From CAYNLY01 sp964398225 (GTDB lineage Bacteria > Pseudomonadota > Zetaproteobacteria > Mariprofundales > Mariprofundaceae), in assembly GCA_964398225.1 (NCBI GenBank), contig CAYNLY010000057.1:1-8885 (forward strand): a stretch of DNA of 8,885 nt, written 5' to 3'. The notes under the pieces are model-generated. The model saw nothing but the letters and a program-made list of their open reading frames with translations. It was not told the DNA's origin and ran no database searches. Positions 1 through 7,522 of the stretch are shown here, in pieces. Position 1 is the stretch's first letter. Each line of letters begins with the position of its first letter. The position numbers and the translations under genes were made by a program.

Positions 1-1716
1 ATCTCCATCTACGACATCCAGCGAGCGGTGGAGGACGGCGCCACCGTGCCGATCTTCTACGAGAGCCGCCTGGCGAGAATCGAACTGGATGAAACGGCCA
101 AGCCGCGGCTGGACGAGGCGTTCGAGGAGATCACCGAGGCCGAGGAGGATGCACTCCGGCGCGAGCGGATGAAGAGCAAGTGGGCCTCTTTGGAAGCCCT
201 GGTGGGCGCCGAAAGGCGCATCCGCCTCGTTGCGGAAGATCTGGTGGCCCACTGGGAGCGGCGGCGCGAAGCGATGCTGGGCAAGGGGATGATTGTGTGC
301 ATGAGCCGTCGCATCTGCGTGGAGATGTACAAGGCTATCACGGCGCTTCGGCCCGAATGGCACAGCGACGATGACGCCAGGGGAAGAATCAAGGTTGTGA
401 TGACGGGCTCGGCCTCGGATCCGCCCGAGTGGCAGCCCCACATCCGTAGCAAGGCGGCGCGCGATTTCCTCGCCCGGCGCTTCAAGGATCCGGACGATGA
501 ACTCGAGTTGGTGATTGTTCGCGACATGTGGCTCACCGGATTCGATGCGCCGCCCCTTCATACGATGTACATCGACAAGCCGATGAGCGGCCACAACCTG
601 ATGCAGGCCATCGCACGCGTGAATCGGGTGTTTCGCGACAAGCCGGGCGGATTGGTCGTGGACTACATCGGCATCGCCGATTCGTTGAAGCGCGCGTTGG
701 CCGTCTATGCCGAAAGCGGCGGGCGCGGCAAGGCTGCCATCGACCAGGCCGAGGCGGTCGCGGTGATGAAGGAAAAGTACGAGGTGGTCTGCGGCATCCT
801 GCACGGGTTCGATTACAAGCGGCTGCTTGCCGCCGATCCACAGGCCCGGTTGCACGGCATCGCCGAGGCCATGGACTTCATCCTGGCACAAGAAGACGGC
901 AAGAAGCGCTATCTTGAAGCCGTGGCGGCGCTCTCGAAGGCATTCGCCTTGGCCGTGCCGCATGAGGAGGCGTTGATCATCCGTGACGAAGTGGGGCTTT
1001 TCCAGGAGGTCCGCACCTCGCTGATCAAGGCCACGGTGAGTTCCGCCGAGCACACACCGGAGGAGGTGGAGGCTGCCGTGCGGCAGCTTGTTTCGCGGGC
1101 GGTCTCGGGCCGGGAGGTGGTGGACATCTTTGCGGCGGCGGGGCTTAAGAAACCCGACATCTCTATCCTATCCGATGAATTTCTCGCCGAGGTGCGCGCG
1201 CTGCCTCACAAGAACCTCGCCGTGGAAACCCTGAGAAAGCTCATCCGGGACGAGATCCGGGTGCGACTGAAAAAGAACGTGGTGCAGTCGCGGGCCTTCT
1301 CGGAGTTGCTCGAACAAGCCCTGAACAGGTACCACAACCGGGCCATCGAGGCTGCGCAGGTGATCGAGGAACTCATCGCCATCGCCAAACGGATGCGGGA
1401 GGCCGAGCGCCGGGGGGAGAAGCTGGGGCTTACCGAGGATGAGGCGGCCTTTTACGACGCTTTGGCCGCCAACGACAGCGCGGTGCAGGTTCTGGGCGAT
1501 GAAACGCTGAGGAAGATCGCGCACGAGCTTGTGGAGCGCGTGCGCAAGAACGTCACCGTGGACTGGAGCAAGCGGGAGAACGCGCGCGCCCAGTTGCGCG
1601 TGCTGGTCAAGCGCATCTTGCGAAGATATGGCTACCCGCCCGACAAGCGGGAGCAAGCCACGGAGCTTGTGCTGGAACAGACGAAAGTCTTGTGCGAGGA
1701 CTGGGCCATTGCCTGA
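1..1716 (+). CDS. hsdR: Type I restriction enzyme subunit R, C-terminal part (5' end outside window)
   Basis: HsdR is the motor and nuclease subunit of type I restriction-modification complexes. It translocates DNA with ATP and cuts unmodified DNA when bound to HsdM and HsdS. The frame is open from base 1, so 571 residues of an expected roughly 1000 are present; the GTG at 28 is not the true start. The visible part begins with IYDIQRAVEDGATVP, a typical HsdR stretch inside helicase domain 2. It continues with the motif-IV region MIVCMSRR (residues 97-104), motif V LTGFDAP (178-184) and motif VI QAIARVNR (202-209), the last carrying the arginine finger. From about residue 300 to the end is a charged helical region, as expected for the HsdR C-terminal domain that docks on HsdM. 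The PD-ExK nuclease, Walker A and DEAD motifs must lie to the left of the window. The visible frame has no internal stop. The gene ends in TGA 127 bp from the convergent recombinase operon. Confidence 0.93.
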   Translation: MSIYDIQRAVEDGATVPIFYESRLARIELDETAKPRLDEAFEEITEAEEDALRRERMKSKWASLEALVGAERRIRLVAEDLVAHWERRREAMLGKGMIVCMSRRICVEMYKAITALRPEWHSDDDARGRIKVVMTGSASDPPEWQPHIRSKAARDFLARRFKDPDDELELVIVRDMWLTGFDAPPLHTMYIDKPMSGHNLMQAIARVNRVFRDKPGGLVVDYIGIADSLKRALAVYAESGGRGKAAIDQAEAVAVMKEKYEVVCGILHGFDYKRLLAADPQARLHGIAEAMDFILAQEDGKKRYLEAVAALSKAFALAVPHEEALIIRDEVGLFQEVRTSLIKATVSSAEHTPEEVEAAVRQLVSRAVSGREVVDIFAAAGLKKPDISILSDEFLAEVRALPHKNLAVETLRKLIRDEIRVRLKKNVVQSRAFSELLEQALNRYHNRAIEAAQVIEELIAIAKRMREAERRGEKLGLTEDEAAFYDALAANDSAVQVLGDETLRKIAHELVERVRKNVTVDWSKRENARAQLRVLVKRILRRYGYPPDKREQATELVLEQTKVLCEDWAIA

Positions 1717-1823
1717 CCCATGGCCTTGTTCGACATGCCGGTCGGGATGAGGGCGGTTGAATTAAGGTGGAGGTTCTATTCGTCTTCGCGCGCGAGATTG
1801 ATCTGATCGGGTTCCTGTTTTGT

Positions 1824-1836
1824 AGCGATCTTCGCT
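1824..1836. repeat. Palindrome AGCGA-TCT-TCGCT in convergent intergenic gap
   Basis: A 5-bp inverted repeat with a 3-nt centre lies 7 bp beyond the stop of the last operon gene, in the gap between hsdR and the operon. Neither strand has a U-tract after it, so a rho-independent terminator is unlikely. A palindrome of the same form, AGCGA-ATC-TCGCT, sits upstream of the first operon gene at 8223-8235. The pair could be recombinase or operator sites at the two ends of the element. The match is short and chance cannot be excluded. Confidence 0.3.
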
Positions 1837-1843
1837 TGGGGTG

Positions 1844-4102
1844 TCACGTATATCGACCGCTCTGAGCGGACAGCCTGTGAAGGTAGTATCGTGAAATCCA
1901 CGGCATCGAGTGGATGTAGGTCCGGGCCGTGGTGTCGCGCGTCGCATGCCCGATCATTCGGGAGATCATCGCGAAGTGCTCCGGCTTGCTGATGAACGAC
2001 GTCGGATCCTGCGCGTAGCGCTCACCGGCCACGCGGCCGTTGAAGACCCGAACGAGCTTTTTCTGTTCGGAAGGATGAAAGATGCGGTGGCCGGCATCGG
2101 GTATCCACGGCTGTCCTGTTGGATCGAGGGTTGTGATCAGGTCCGGTTCGATCAAGGCGAAATACCGCACCAGCAGCCAGGAAGCGAAGCCGTGCCGGAA
2201 GGCATGCAGCGACATCCGGCGACCTTCGGGAAGGTGTTTCTCGGTCAGCCGCGCCACGCGCTGGCTCAGCGCATCAGGGGAAAGGCGCGTCTTCCCGTCC
2301 TCGGAGACCAGTGGCGCTTCCTTGATGTTGGAACGCTTGTATAACCGGGCCACCGGTCCGAGATAATATCTCGGGGTAAGCAGCCCCAGGTGGACACGCC
2401 TGCGGCCCTTGCGCGTTTTCGACCACCAGACACGCAGATGCCAGGACGTCGCATCCAGGTCCATTCGATCCAGCAGTGTGATTTCGCCGGCTCGCAGACC
2501 CCCGAAAAAAGCCAGCACGAGAGCGGCCTGGATAACGTCGGCCTCCTCCCTGGGGTTCTCGCGGCCGGCGGCGACATACAGGCGATCGAATTCGCTCAGA
2601 GTCGGAAAGATGTTTTCGGCTGGTTCCTGATCGACGCGGAGCACGCCAAGGCGCCAGTCGATGGCGGGGACCTGGCCCGGGCGCTGCTTGCGAAGGTAGG
2701 CATGAAACGATCTCAGGTGCTGTTTGATCTTGCTTCGGGTGGCCGCGGAGTACGTATTCTCCTGGATCAGATATTCGGCCAGACGCAGCCATTCGTCGGC
2801 ATCCAGCTCGGCCGGATCGTTTCCGCCCAGTTCGTTGAGCAGCATCGAGGGAATATAGCGCCACATGGCCTGAAATCGGCCCATCTTGGCATGATTTCGT
2901 TCGTCCAGAAGTTCGCTAATGATCCATTGGGTCAAATACCTGATGATGGGCATGGAGTCGGTGAGCTCATCAAAGTGCAAACCCAATGCGGCAATGGCGC
3001 AAGCGATTTGGCGTTTCCCCGTCCGGCCGCCGCTCTTCGGGGGGATTTCGCGGAGCAGCGCGCCGATGTGGTCGATCATCAGCTGTGCCTCGGCGAGCTC
3101 GCCGGGGGTGTCCTGGGGGGACCGGGCGGCATGGGAGGTCGTGGGGACGGTTTGTCCCTGGGCTTTTCCGCCGCCGTGCGTCTCGGGTCGGGTGTGGGCG
3201 AAGGTTGCATAGGTCGATCGTCCGCACAGATGGGCCACGACGGCCGGCGGCAGATGCAGGGCAAAGTAGAGCCGGCTGCACATGATGAAGGTGGAGAGAT
3301 TCCAGCTCTCCGGAACCGGCGTGCCGGGGCCCAGGGCCTGGTGCCACAGCCCGATAAGCCACCGGTTCATTCTTCTTGTCATGTGTGCTTTTCCGTAGGA
3401 GGCGTCGGGAGTCCAGGTGCCAGGGAAGAGCCAGTCGTTTTTTCCCTTCAGGTGACCGATGAGCCGATGGATCTGGGGAAGCAACGGATACTGGATGCTC
3501 GGCCGGACCCGGGATGAGAGCCGGCCGACGGGCACCTGCAGAAAGACCTGGCCCTCAATGTCCCGCAGGTCGTGGATCCGGCAGGCGCCGATTTTTCGCA
3601 CGGCGCCCGGAAGCAGCACCCCATTGAGGGCGATGAGCGAGGCAATCACCAGTTGCGGAAGCTCCTTTCTTTCCCGAGGGACTCGTTGGATCCGGTCGAG
3701 CAGCCAGCAGCGAATGCGATGGAAATCGTCGAGCAGCGCAAAGGCCTGTTCGCTGTGGATCGGAATCTCCTCGCGCCGAACGCGCTGGCGAAGCACCATC
3801 CGGCCTTCGAGCAGGCCCTCGCTTTGGCCGATGAGAAGCATGCGGTGCAGCGCAAGCTCTGTGGCCTGAAGGTTCGATTGCGGGCATTGCGTCCGGGCCT
3901 TGCTCAGGATTTCCCGGATTCGGCGTTCGGAGAGGGGGTAGGGTGGGGTCCGGTCGGTTTCCGGCAGAGCCTTGAGCAGCGCGTCGGCGACCGTGCGATA
4001 GAGCTTCCTGGATTCCGGCAAGTCGAACTCTTCGCACTTGCGCTCGTATCGCTCCAGAAAGGGCTGGATGGCCGCGACGCAGCGGGATCGCAGGGAACTC
4101 AT
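1844..4102 (-). CDS. Large tyrosine recombinase, tandem-domain (decayed N-terminal plus active C-terminal domain)
   Basis: A 752-aa site-specific recombinase, about twice the usual size. The C-terminal catalytic domain has the full tyrosine-recombinase set: Arg537 in FFGGLRAGE, Lys562 in WSKTRKG, His633/Arg636 in LHAFRHGFASW, His719 in MIGHATRD and the presumed nucleophile Tyr729 in ARTYIH. About 83 residues separate Arg636 from His719, against the usual 22-26, so there is an insertion of roughly 55-60 residues. Residues 382-475 look like a helical core-DNA-binding domain. Residues 150-301 resemble a second recombinase fold: NGVLLPGAVRK sits where the arginine box should be, and SWNLSTFIMCSRLYF is followed by VVAHLCGRSTYATF in place of HxLRH...GH...Y. 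The catalytic residues there are lost. The start ATG overlaps the stop of the 912-aa gene as ATGA and has no Shine-Dalgarno, which suggests translational coupling. The frame stays open far upstream, but that part is out of frame with the upstream gene and is rejected. The catalytic assignment is strong; the decayed domain is inference. Confidence 0.88.
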   Translation of the reverse strand: MSSLRSRCVAAIQPFLERYERKCEEFDLPESRKLYRTVADALLKALPETDRTPPYPLSERRIREILSKARTQCPQSNLQATELALHRMLLIGQSEGLLEGRMVLRQRVRREEIPIHSEQAFALLDDFHRIRCWLLDRIQRVPRERKELPQLVIASLIALNGVLLPGAVRKIGACRIHDLRDIEGQVFLQVPVGRLSSRVRPSIQYPLLPQIHRLIGHLKGKNDWLFPGTWTPDASYGKAHMTRRMNRWLIGLWHQALGPGTPVPESWNLSTFIMCSRLYFALHLPPAVVAHLCGRSTYATFAHTRPETHGGGKAQGQTVPTTSHAARSPQDTPGELAEAQLMIDHIGALLREIPPKSGGRTGKRQIACAIAALGLHFDELTDSMPIIRYLTQWIISELLDERNHAKMGRFQAMWRYIPSMLLNELGGNDPAELDADEWLRLAEYLIQENTYSAATRSKIKQHLRSFHAYLRKQRPGQVPAIDWRLGVLRVDQEPAENIFPTLSEFDRLYVAAGRENPREEADVIQAALVLAFFGGLRAGEITLLDRMDLDATSWHLRVWWSKTRKGRRRVHLGLLTPRYYLGPVARLYKRSNIKEAPLVSEDGKTRLSPDALSQRVARLTEKHLPEGRRMSLHAFRHGFASWLLVRYFALIEPDLITTLDPTGQPWIPDAGHRIFHPSEQKKLVRVFNGRVAGERYAQDPTSFISKPEHFAMISRMIGHATRDTTARTYIHSMPWISRYYLHRLSAQSGRYT

Positions 4103-6837
4103 GGCCGATCGGGGGGAAGAAGGATCCCCAGGGGTTTCAGAACATGCCGGTCGATTGCCAGGCGGGCGCTGTCGGCAAGAGCCGATGGTTTGGCCAGACT
4201 GTATCGGCCGAAAGGCTCGGTGCCGAAATGCTTGTGGCCCGTGATCATGTCGATGATCCGCTGGTCCACGCCCTGATTGACCAGCGTGGTCACGAGGTAA
4301 TGCCTCAGGGCGTTGGCCTTCCAAGTCCAGGGGCTGGTTCCCGGGCGATTTTCCTCGATGGTTTGAAGATCCTTCATGGTCATGGGTCTGGCCTGGCCAT
4401 CGTCCGTTGCGAGGATGAAGAGGTCGTCGGAGATCCGGGCGCTCTTTGCGGGCGTGAGTTTCGAGGTTGCGAGATTCAGGGCCAGCAGGGATCGTGGGAG
4501 ATTGGCATGGAGCCAGCCAAGCCACATATGCGGGAGTGTGGGAAGGGGAATGAGACGGGATTCGAAGAAGTGCAGATTGTCCTTGTCCGCCACGTGCATC
4601 CAGCCGAGTTGCAGAAAGAAGCAGCTCCATCCCGGCAGACCGTCCCGCATCGGTCGTATGCCGGTGCCGGCCTGCAGAAGGCGATAGAGAAAAAGCATCA
4701 GCCGATTCCACGAGGCGGAATCCAGTCGTCCGGATTCGAGCGCCGGCATGAAGCTGGCCTGGAGTTCCGAGAAATAGGTCGCCAGCGCCTCCCGTTTCGG
4801 GACAATCCGGGAGCCCGCGTAACCAAGAGATGGTCCGGCCTTGGCCGGGCCGGTTCCCGGAGGCGCGGATGCGCCGGCTAGCGTGCGATGCACGCGCTCC
4901 GCGGCCTGGAGATAGGCCGAGTTGAGACGCGAAAGGTCCACGGCCGCGTAAAAATGCTGGGCCCGCCGCTGGACGGGAATCTGCCGGGCGATGAGATCGG
5001 TATCGAGGGCGCCAAGGCCCATTTGCCCCTCGAACAGGGAGCGGAACGTCGACTGCAGGCGGATGGGTGTGACGTTTTCGGTGCCCAGGCGACCCGCCTC
5101 GGCCATCAGTTCCGTCCATCGATTCAGGTGCCTGCGGGCAAACAATGGTTTTGGGTCTTCCGGTTCCGGCGCGAAGTGCCGCGGATCGGATTGCTGCCAG
5201 CGCCGAAGCGCTGCCTCCACCGGTGCCGGCAACAGGATCCGCACCACGAACGAAGCCGGCAGGCAGTTTACGGCAAACTCCGGTGATGGCTCGCCGTAAT
5301 AGGCGACCTGATCGTCCGACAGGGAATAGGCGTAGCTGTGGCTTTCGGGGTCGAGATACACAAGCCCCTCTTCCCGCTTGCGCTGGATTTCCTCGAGCCT
5401 CGCAGGAGCCAATGCCGCCAAGCCCTGTTCCGATGCTTCCTTGAGCCATGCCGGCATGCCGACGCGCATGGCTTTCAGATCGCGCACGGAGAGGCCGGTA
5501 TAAAGCCCCATCAGGGCCAGGCATTGCACCGGCGCGGGCGCGCGTTCCGCCAGTTCAATGTAGCGCTTCAGGGTTTGGACCATCAGCACGGGTGGCGACC
5601 ACACCGGCGGGCAGGGCGCAAGAATCAGGCTCTCGCGTTGAACGCGCTGCTTGAGGCTCTGCTGGAAGGGATCGGCCACCCAGGATGCGGGAATCTCGAT
5701 GTGGTCGGGGCCGGTGTAATCCGCCTCGGACTCGCCGATTTCCCGGGCCAACCCGGGCCTGAGCCCGAAGGATCTTCTCAGATTCGCGCTAACGAACCGG
5801 TCGTCGGGGACGCCCGCGAGCACTTCCATCGCCTCGTCGAGGTCGGCTTCGATACCCGCTTCGAAGCCTTCATCCTCTTCGGGAAAACTGCCCGGCGGAA
5901 GCAGAGAGGCGTATCGTCGCGATCCGGGCCTCCATGAACGCCGACGCCTTTTGGTCCGTGCGCCGGTCGGCCGGTAGGCGCCAAAGCGACTCAGGAAGTG
6001 ATGAACGCGCGCAAGGTACGGGATGCAGCCGTCAAGCGGAGTGGGGGCTTTCCGTCGGGCGGCATCGAGCTCGATCGTTTTGAGGTTTCCGAAGCGTCGG
6101 AAAAGGTCTTGCAGTTTCCTTCTCAGGGTGGCCGGATCCTCGTCTCCTTGGGTTTCCAGAAACAGATGGGCGCTCAAGAGCGCTCGTTCGCACAGCAGGC
6201 TTTCGTTGTAGATCAGGGCCAGACGATCGTTCCAGTTCTCCCGATGGTGATGTTGGAGCTTGTCGCGCAGCCGCCGGCGCAGGCAGTAATGCAACTCGAC
6301 ACCGATCGCCCGATAGAGCGGATTCAGTCGATTTTCCTGGAGATAGGAGATGCTTTGCGTGTCGATCAGTTCGCGGGTGGCGTGGCTGAGAAAGATTTGT
6401 TTAATCCAGAACGGATCGGCCTGGGCGCAGTGGAAGTGGAATCTCCAGATTCCCAGATGCGTCAGATTCCTCAGCCTGCGGCTGCTGAGGATCTTGCGTT
6501 CCTCGTCGGTGGCCTCATGGCGGATGAAGTCGTGAACATGCTCGGAAAAGTCATCGAGGAGTTCCGCGATCGTGGGGCGCAGTCGTTCTGGAACCGTGCC
6601 GAGCGCAACGAGCTGAAAAGCGGGCAATTGATGCTTGAGCCCCAAAAGATTCGCCGGCGGAGAAAAGGCCTCGAGCAGTGCCACAAAGAATCTTTGCCTG
6701 GGTTCGAGCGCGTTCCAGTCGCCGGGCAAGGAGGAGGGAAGCTTCAGGTGGCGAAGGAGCCGGTGAGACCAGTAGCCGGGCTCGCGCGCGGGAAAGGGGG
6801 CGTGGTTTCTGGCCTGAAAGATTTCAATGATCGACAT
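4099..6837 (-). CDS. Very large tyrosine recombinase (912 aa), tandem-domain
   Basis: The C-terminal domain carries tyrosine-recombinase residues: Arg728 in GTGIRPMRD, Lys752 in ADKDN, Arg845 in NALRHYLVTTL, His868 in ITGHKHFG and the presumed nucleophile Tyr879 in FGRYS. In the HxxR box the first position is Asn842 rather than His, a substitution that some recombinases tolerate. Spacing between these residues is normal. Residues 415-640 resemble a second, degenerate catalytic domain: LYTGLSVRDLKAM (445-457) recalls the arginine box, and IRLQSTFRSLFEG (592-604) recalls HxLRH, but His and the Gly-His box are missing. Residues 1-300 are a helical, basic region of no recognised family, with a run of Arg/Lys near 295-308. 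I choose the ATG at 6837 over the one at 6843. A perfect AGGAGG lies 6 nt before the former and directly abuts the latter. It overlaps the upstream gene by 14 nt and the downstream recombinase by 4 nt. The family assignment is strong. The partner relation with the 752-aa protein is inferred from coupling. Confidence 0.87.
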   Translation of the reverse strand: MSIIEIFQARNHAPFPAREPGYWSHRLLRHLKLPSSLPGDWNALEPRQRFFVALLEAFSPPANLLGLKHQLPAFQLVALGTVPERLRPTIAELLDDFSEHVHDFIRHEATDEERKILSSRRLRNLTHLGIWRFHFHCAQADPFWIKQIFLSHATRELIDTQSISYLQENRLNPLYRAIGVELHYCLRRRLRDKLQHHHRENWNDRLALIYNESLLCERALLSAHLFLETQGDEDPATLRRKLQDLFRRFGNLKTIELDAARRKAPTPLDGCIPYLARVHHFLSRFGAYRPTGARTKRRRRSWRPGSRRYASLLPPGSFPEEDEGFEAGIEADLDEAMEVLAGVPDDRFVSANLRRSFGLRPGLAREIGESEADYTGPDHIEIPASWVADPFQQSLKQRVQRESLILAPCPPVWSPPVLMVQTLKRYIELAERAPAPVQCLALMGLYTGLSVRDLKAMRVGMPAWLKEASEQGLAALAPARLEEIQRKREEGLVYLDPESHSYAYSLSDDQVAYYGEPSPEFAVNCLPASFVVRILLPAPVEAALRRWQQSDPRHFAPEPEDPKPLFARRHLNRWTELMAEAGRLGTENVTPIRLQSTFRSLFEGQMGLGALDTDLIARQIPVQRRAQHFYAAVDLSRLNSAYLQAAERVHRTLAGASAPPGTGPAKAGPSLGYAGSRIVPKREALATYFSELQASFMPALESGRLDSASWNRLMLFLYRLLQAGTGIRPMRDGLPGWSCFFLQLGWMHVADKDNLHFFESRLIPLPTLPHMWLGWLHANLPRSLLALNLATSKLTPAKSARISDDLFILATDDGQARPMTMKDLQTIEENRPGTSPWTWKANALRHYLVTTLVNQGVDQRIIDMITGHKHFGTEPFGRYSLAKPSALADSARLAIDRHVLKPLGILLPPDRP

Positions 6838-7522
6838 GGCCATCCTCCTGGTCGGCGAAGAGCGATGGCTGCCGTGTTGAGGCGCGCGGACTTTGTGCGG
6901 GCGGGTGGTCCGTCGGCGTGGTTTCCTCCGTCGGCGTGGGGGGTTCGGGCGTAGGCTCCGGAGGGGTCACGGGCTGACCGATGGGACGGCCTCCGATGGG
7001 CTTGGGCCAGGCCAGGATTCGTTCGGCGACGATGGGGTCCTGGTCGGCAAGCAGCCCGCGCAGCGAATCGCGCCTGCGCGTGGGAAGCCCGAGCATCCTC
7101 TTGATCCGGTTGAGTTTCCGGCGGGAGCGATGTTCCTCCCCGAGATGCTCAAGCAGCAGTCCCGCCACCACCCGGAGAGCCACCTCATCCCGGGCCGGGA
7201 GGAGAAGGGGGCGCAGAAGGTCGTCGATGCCGATGGCGGCGATTTCGTCGGGTGCGGGAGCCGTGACGATCCGGCTGGGAACCTTGGGGTCCAGCCCGCG
7301 CAGCCTCAGCTGGGCCCACAGGTGCCAGCCGGAGATGAGCCGGTATCGGGAGCGATTGCGGATGACATGAAACTCCCCCGTTTTTGCCAGACGTTGCAGC
7401 GTCTGCGATTCAATCCGGAGGTTGAGCAGAGATTCCTGGAGCGGCAGCGGCAGGTTGTGGGCCGGATGCCGAGGGTGGAGGGTGATTTCGCTCGGCTTAA
7501 GGTTGATCGGTTTTCCCGACAC
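6824..7522 (-). CDS. ParB-like protein with degenerate CTP-binding motif and proline-rich tail
   Basis: About 232 residues from a GTG start at 7522. The N-terminal half reads like the ParB/Srx fold. A short beta segment, ITLHPRHPAHN, is followed by a helix. Then RYRLISGWHLWAQLRLRGL leads into KVPSRIV, which parallels the RYEIIAGERRWRAAxxxGL and VPVIV arrangement of ParB. The GERR signature needed for CTP binding is GWHL here, so a CTPase clamp is unlikely and simple DNA or partner binding is more plausible. A basic helical segment follows (EEHRSRRKLNRIKRMLG). The last roughly 50 residues are rich in Pro and Thr and probably disordered. The ORF runs open further upstream to 7876, but that portion only mirrors the 221-aa gene in another frame. 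No good ribosome site precedes the GTG, so the start is uncertain (TTG at 7543 is an alternative). It overlaps the upstream gene by 26 nt and the recombinase by 14 nt, so it is probably a coupled accessory protein of the recombinases. Confidence 0.6.
   Translation of the reverse strand: MSGKPINLKPSEITLHPRHPAHNLPLPLQESLLNLRIESQTLQRLAKTGEFHVIRNRSRYRLISGWHLWAQLRLRGLDPKVPSRIVTAPAPDEIAAIGIDDLLRPLLLPARDEVALRVVAGLLLEHLGEEHRSRRKLNRIKRMLGLPTRRRDSLRGLLADQDPIVAERILAWPKPIGGRPIGQPVTPPEPTPEPPTPTEETTPTDHPPAQSPRASTRQPSLFADQEDGHVDH
6844..6849 (-). promoter_or_regulatory. Ribosome binding site AGGAGG for the 912-aa recombinase
   Basis: The - strand reads AGGAGG-ATGGCC-ATG. A perfect Shine-Dalgarno abuts the first ATG (6843) but sits at an ideal 6 nt from the second (6837). 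This favours the second start and shortens the protein to 912 residues. The site lies inside the last codons of the upstream ParB-like gene. Confidence 0.75.

Noticed and set aside
1786..1795. Palindrome TCGCGCGCGA in the intergenic gap as a terminator
   Set aside because: No loop is possible in a perfect 10-bp alternating palindrome and no U-tract follows, so it is probably a composition effect.
1720..1806. Short + strand ORF after hsdR starting MALFDMPVG
   Set aside because: It recalls the start of some esterases and could be a gene stub cut by an insertion, but only about 28 codons exist and the resemblance covers just a few residues.
2390..3517. Long + strand ORF antisense to the 752-aa recombinase
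   Set aside because: High-GC coding DNA commonly leaves the opposite strand open. The translation has no recognisable motif, and the sense strand has a full catalytic set.
4103..5524. Upstream extension of the 752-aa recombinase frame to a 1226-aa protein
   Set aside because: The extra residues lie in another frame of the 912-aa recombinase, are rich in Arg, Pro, Gly and Ser without family motifs, and the ATGA junction at 4099-4102 gives a natural start.
5998..6954. 318-aa + strand ORF antisense to the 912-aa recombinase
   Set aside because: Same reason: it lies opposite a gene with clear catalytic motifs and a perfect ribosome site, and shows no recognised domain itself.
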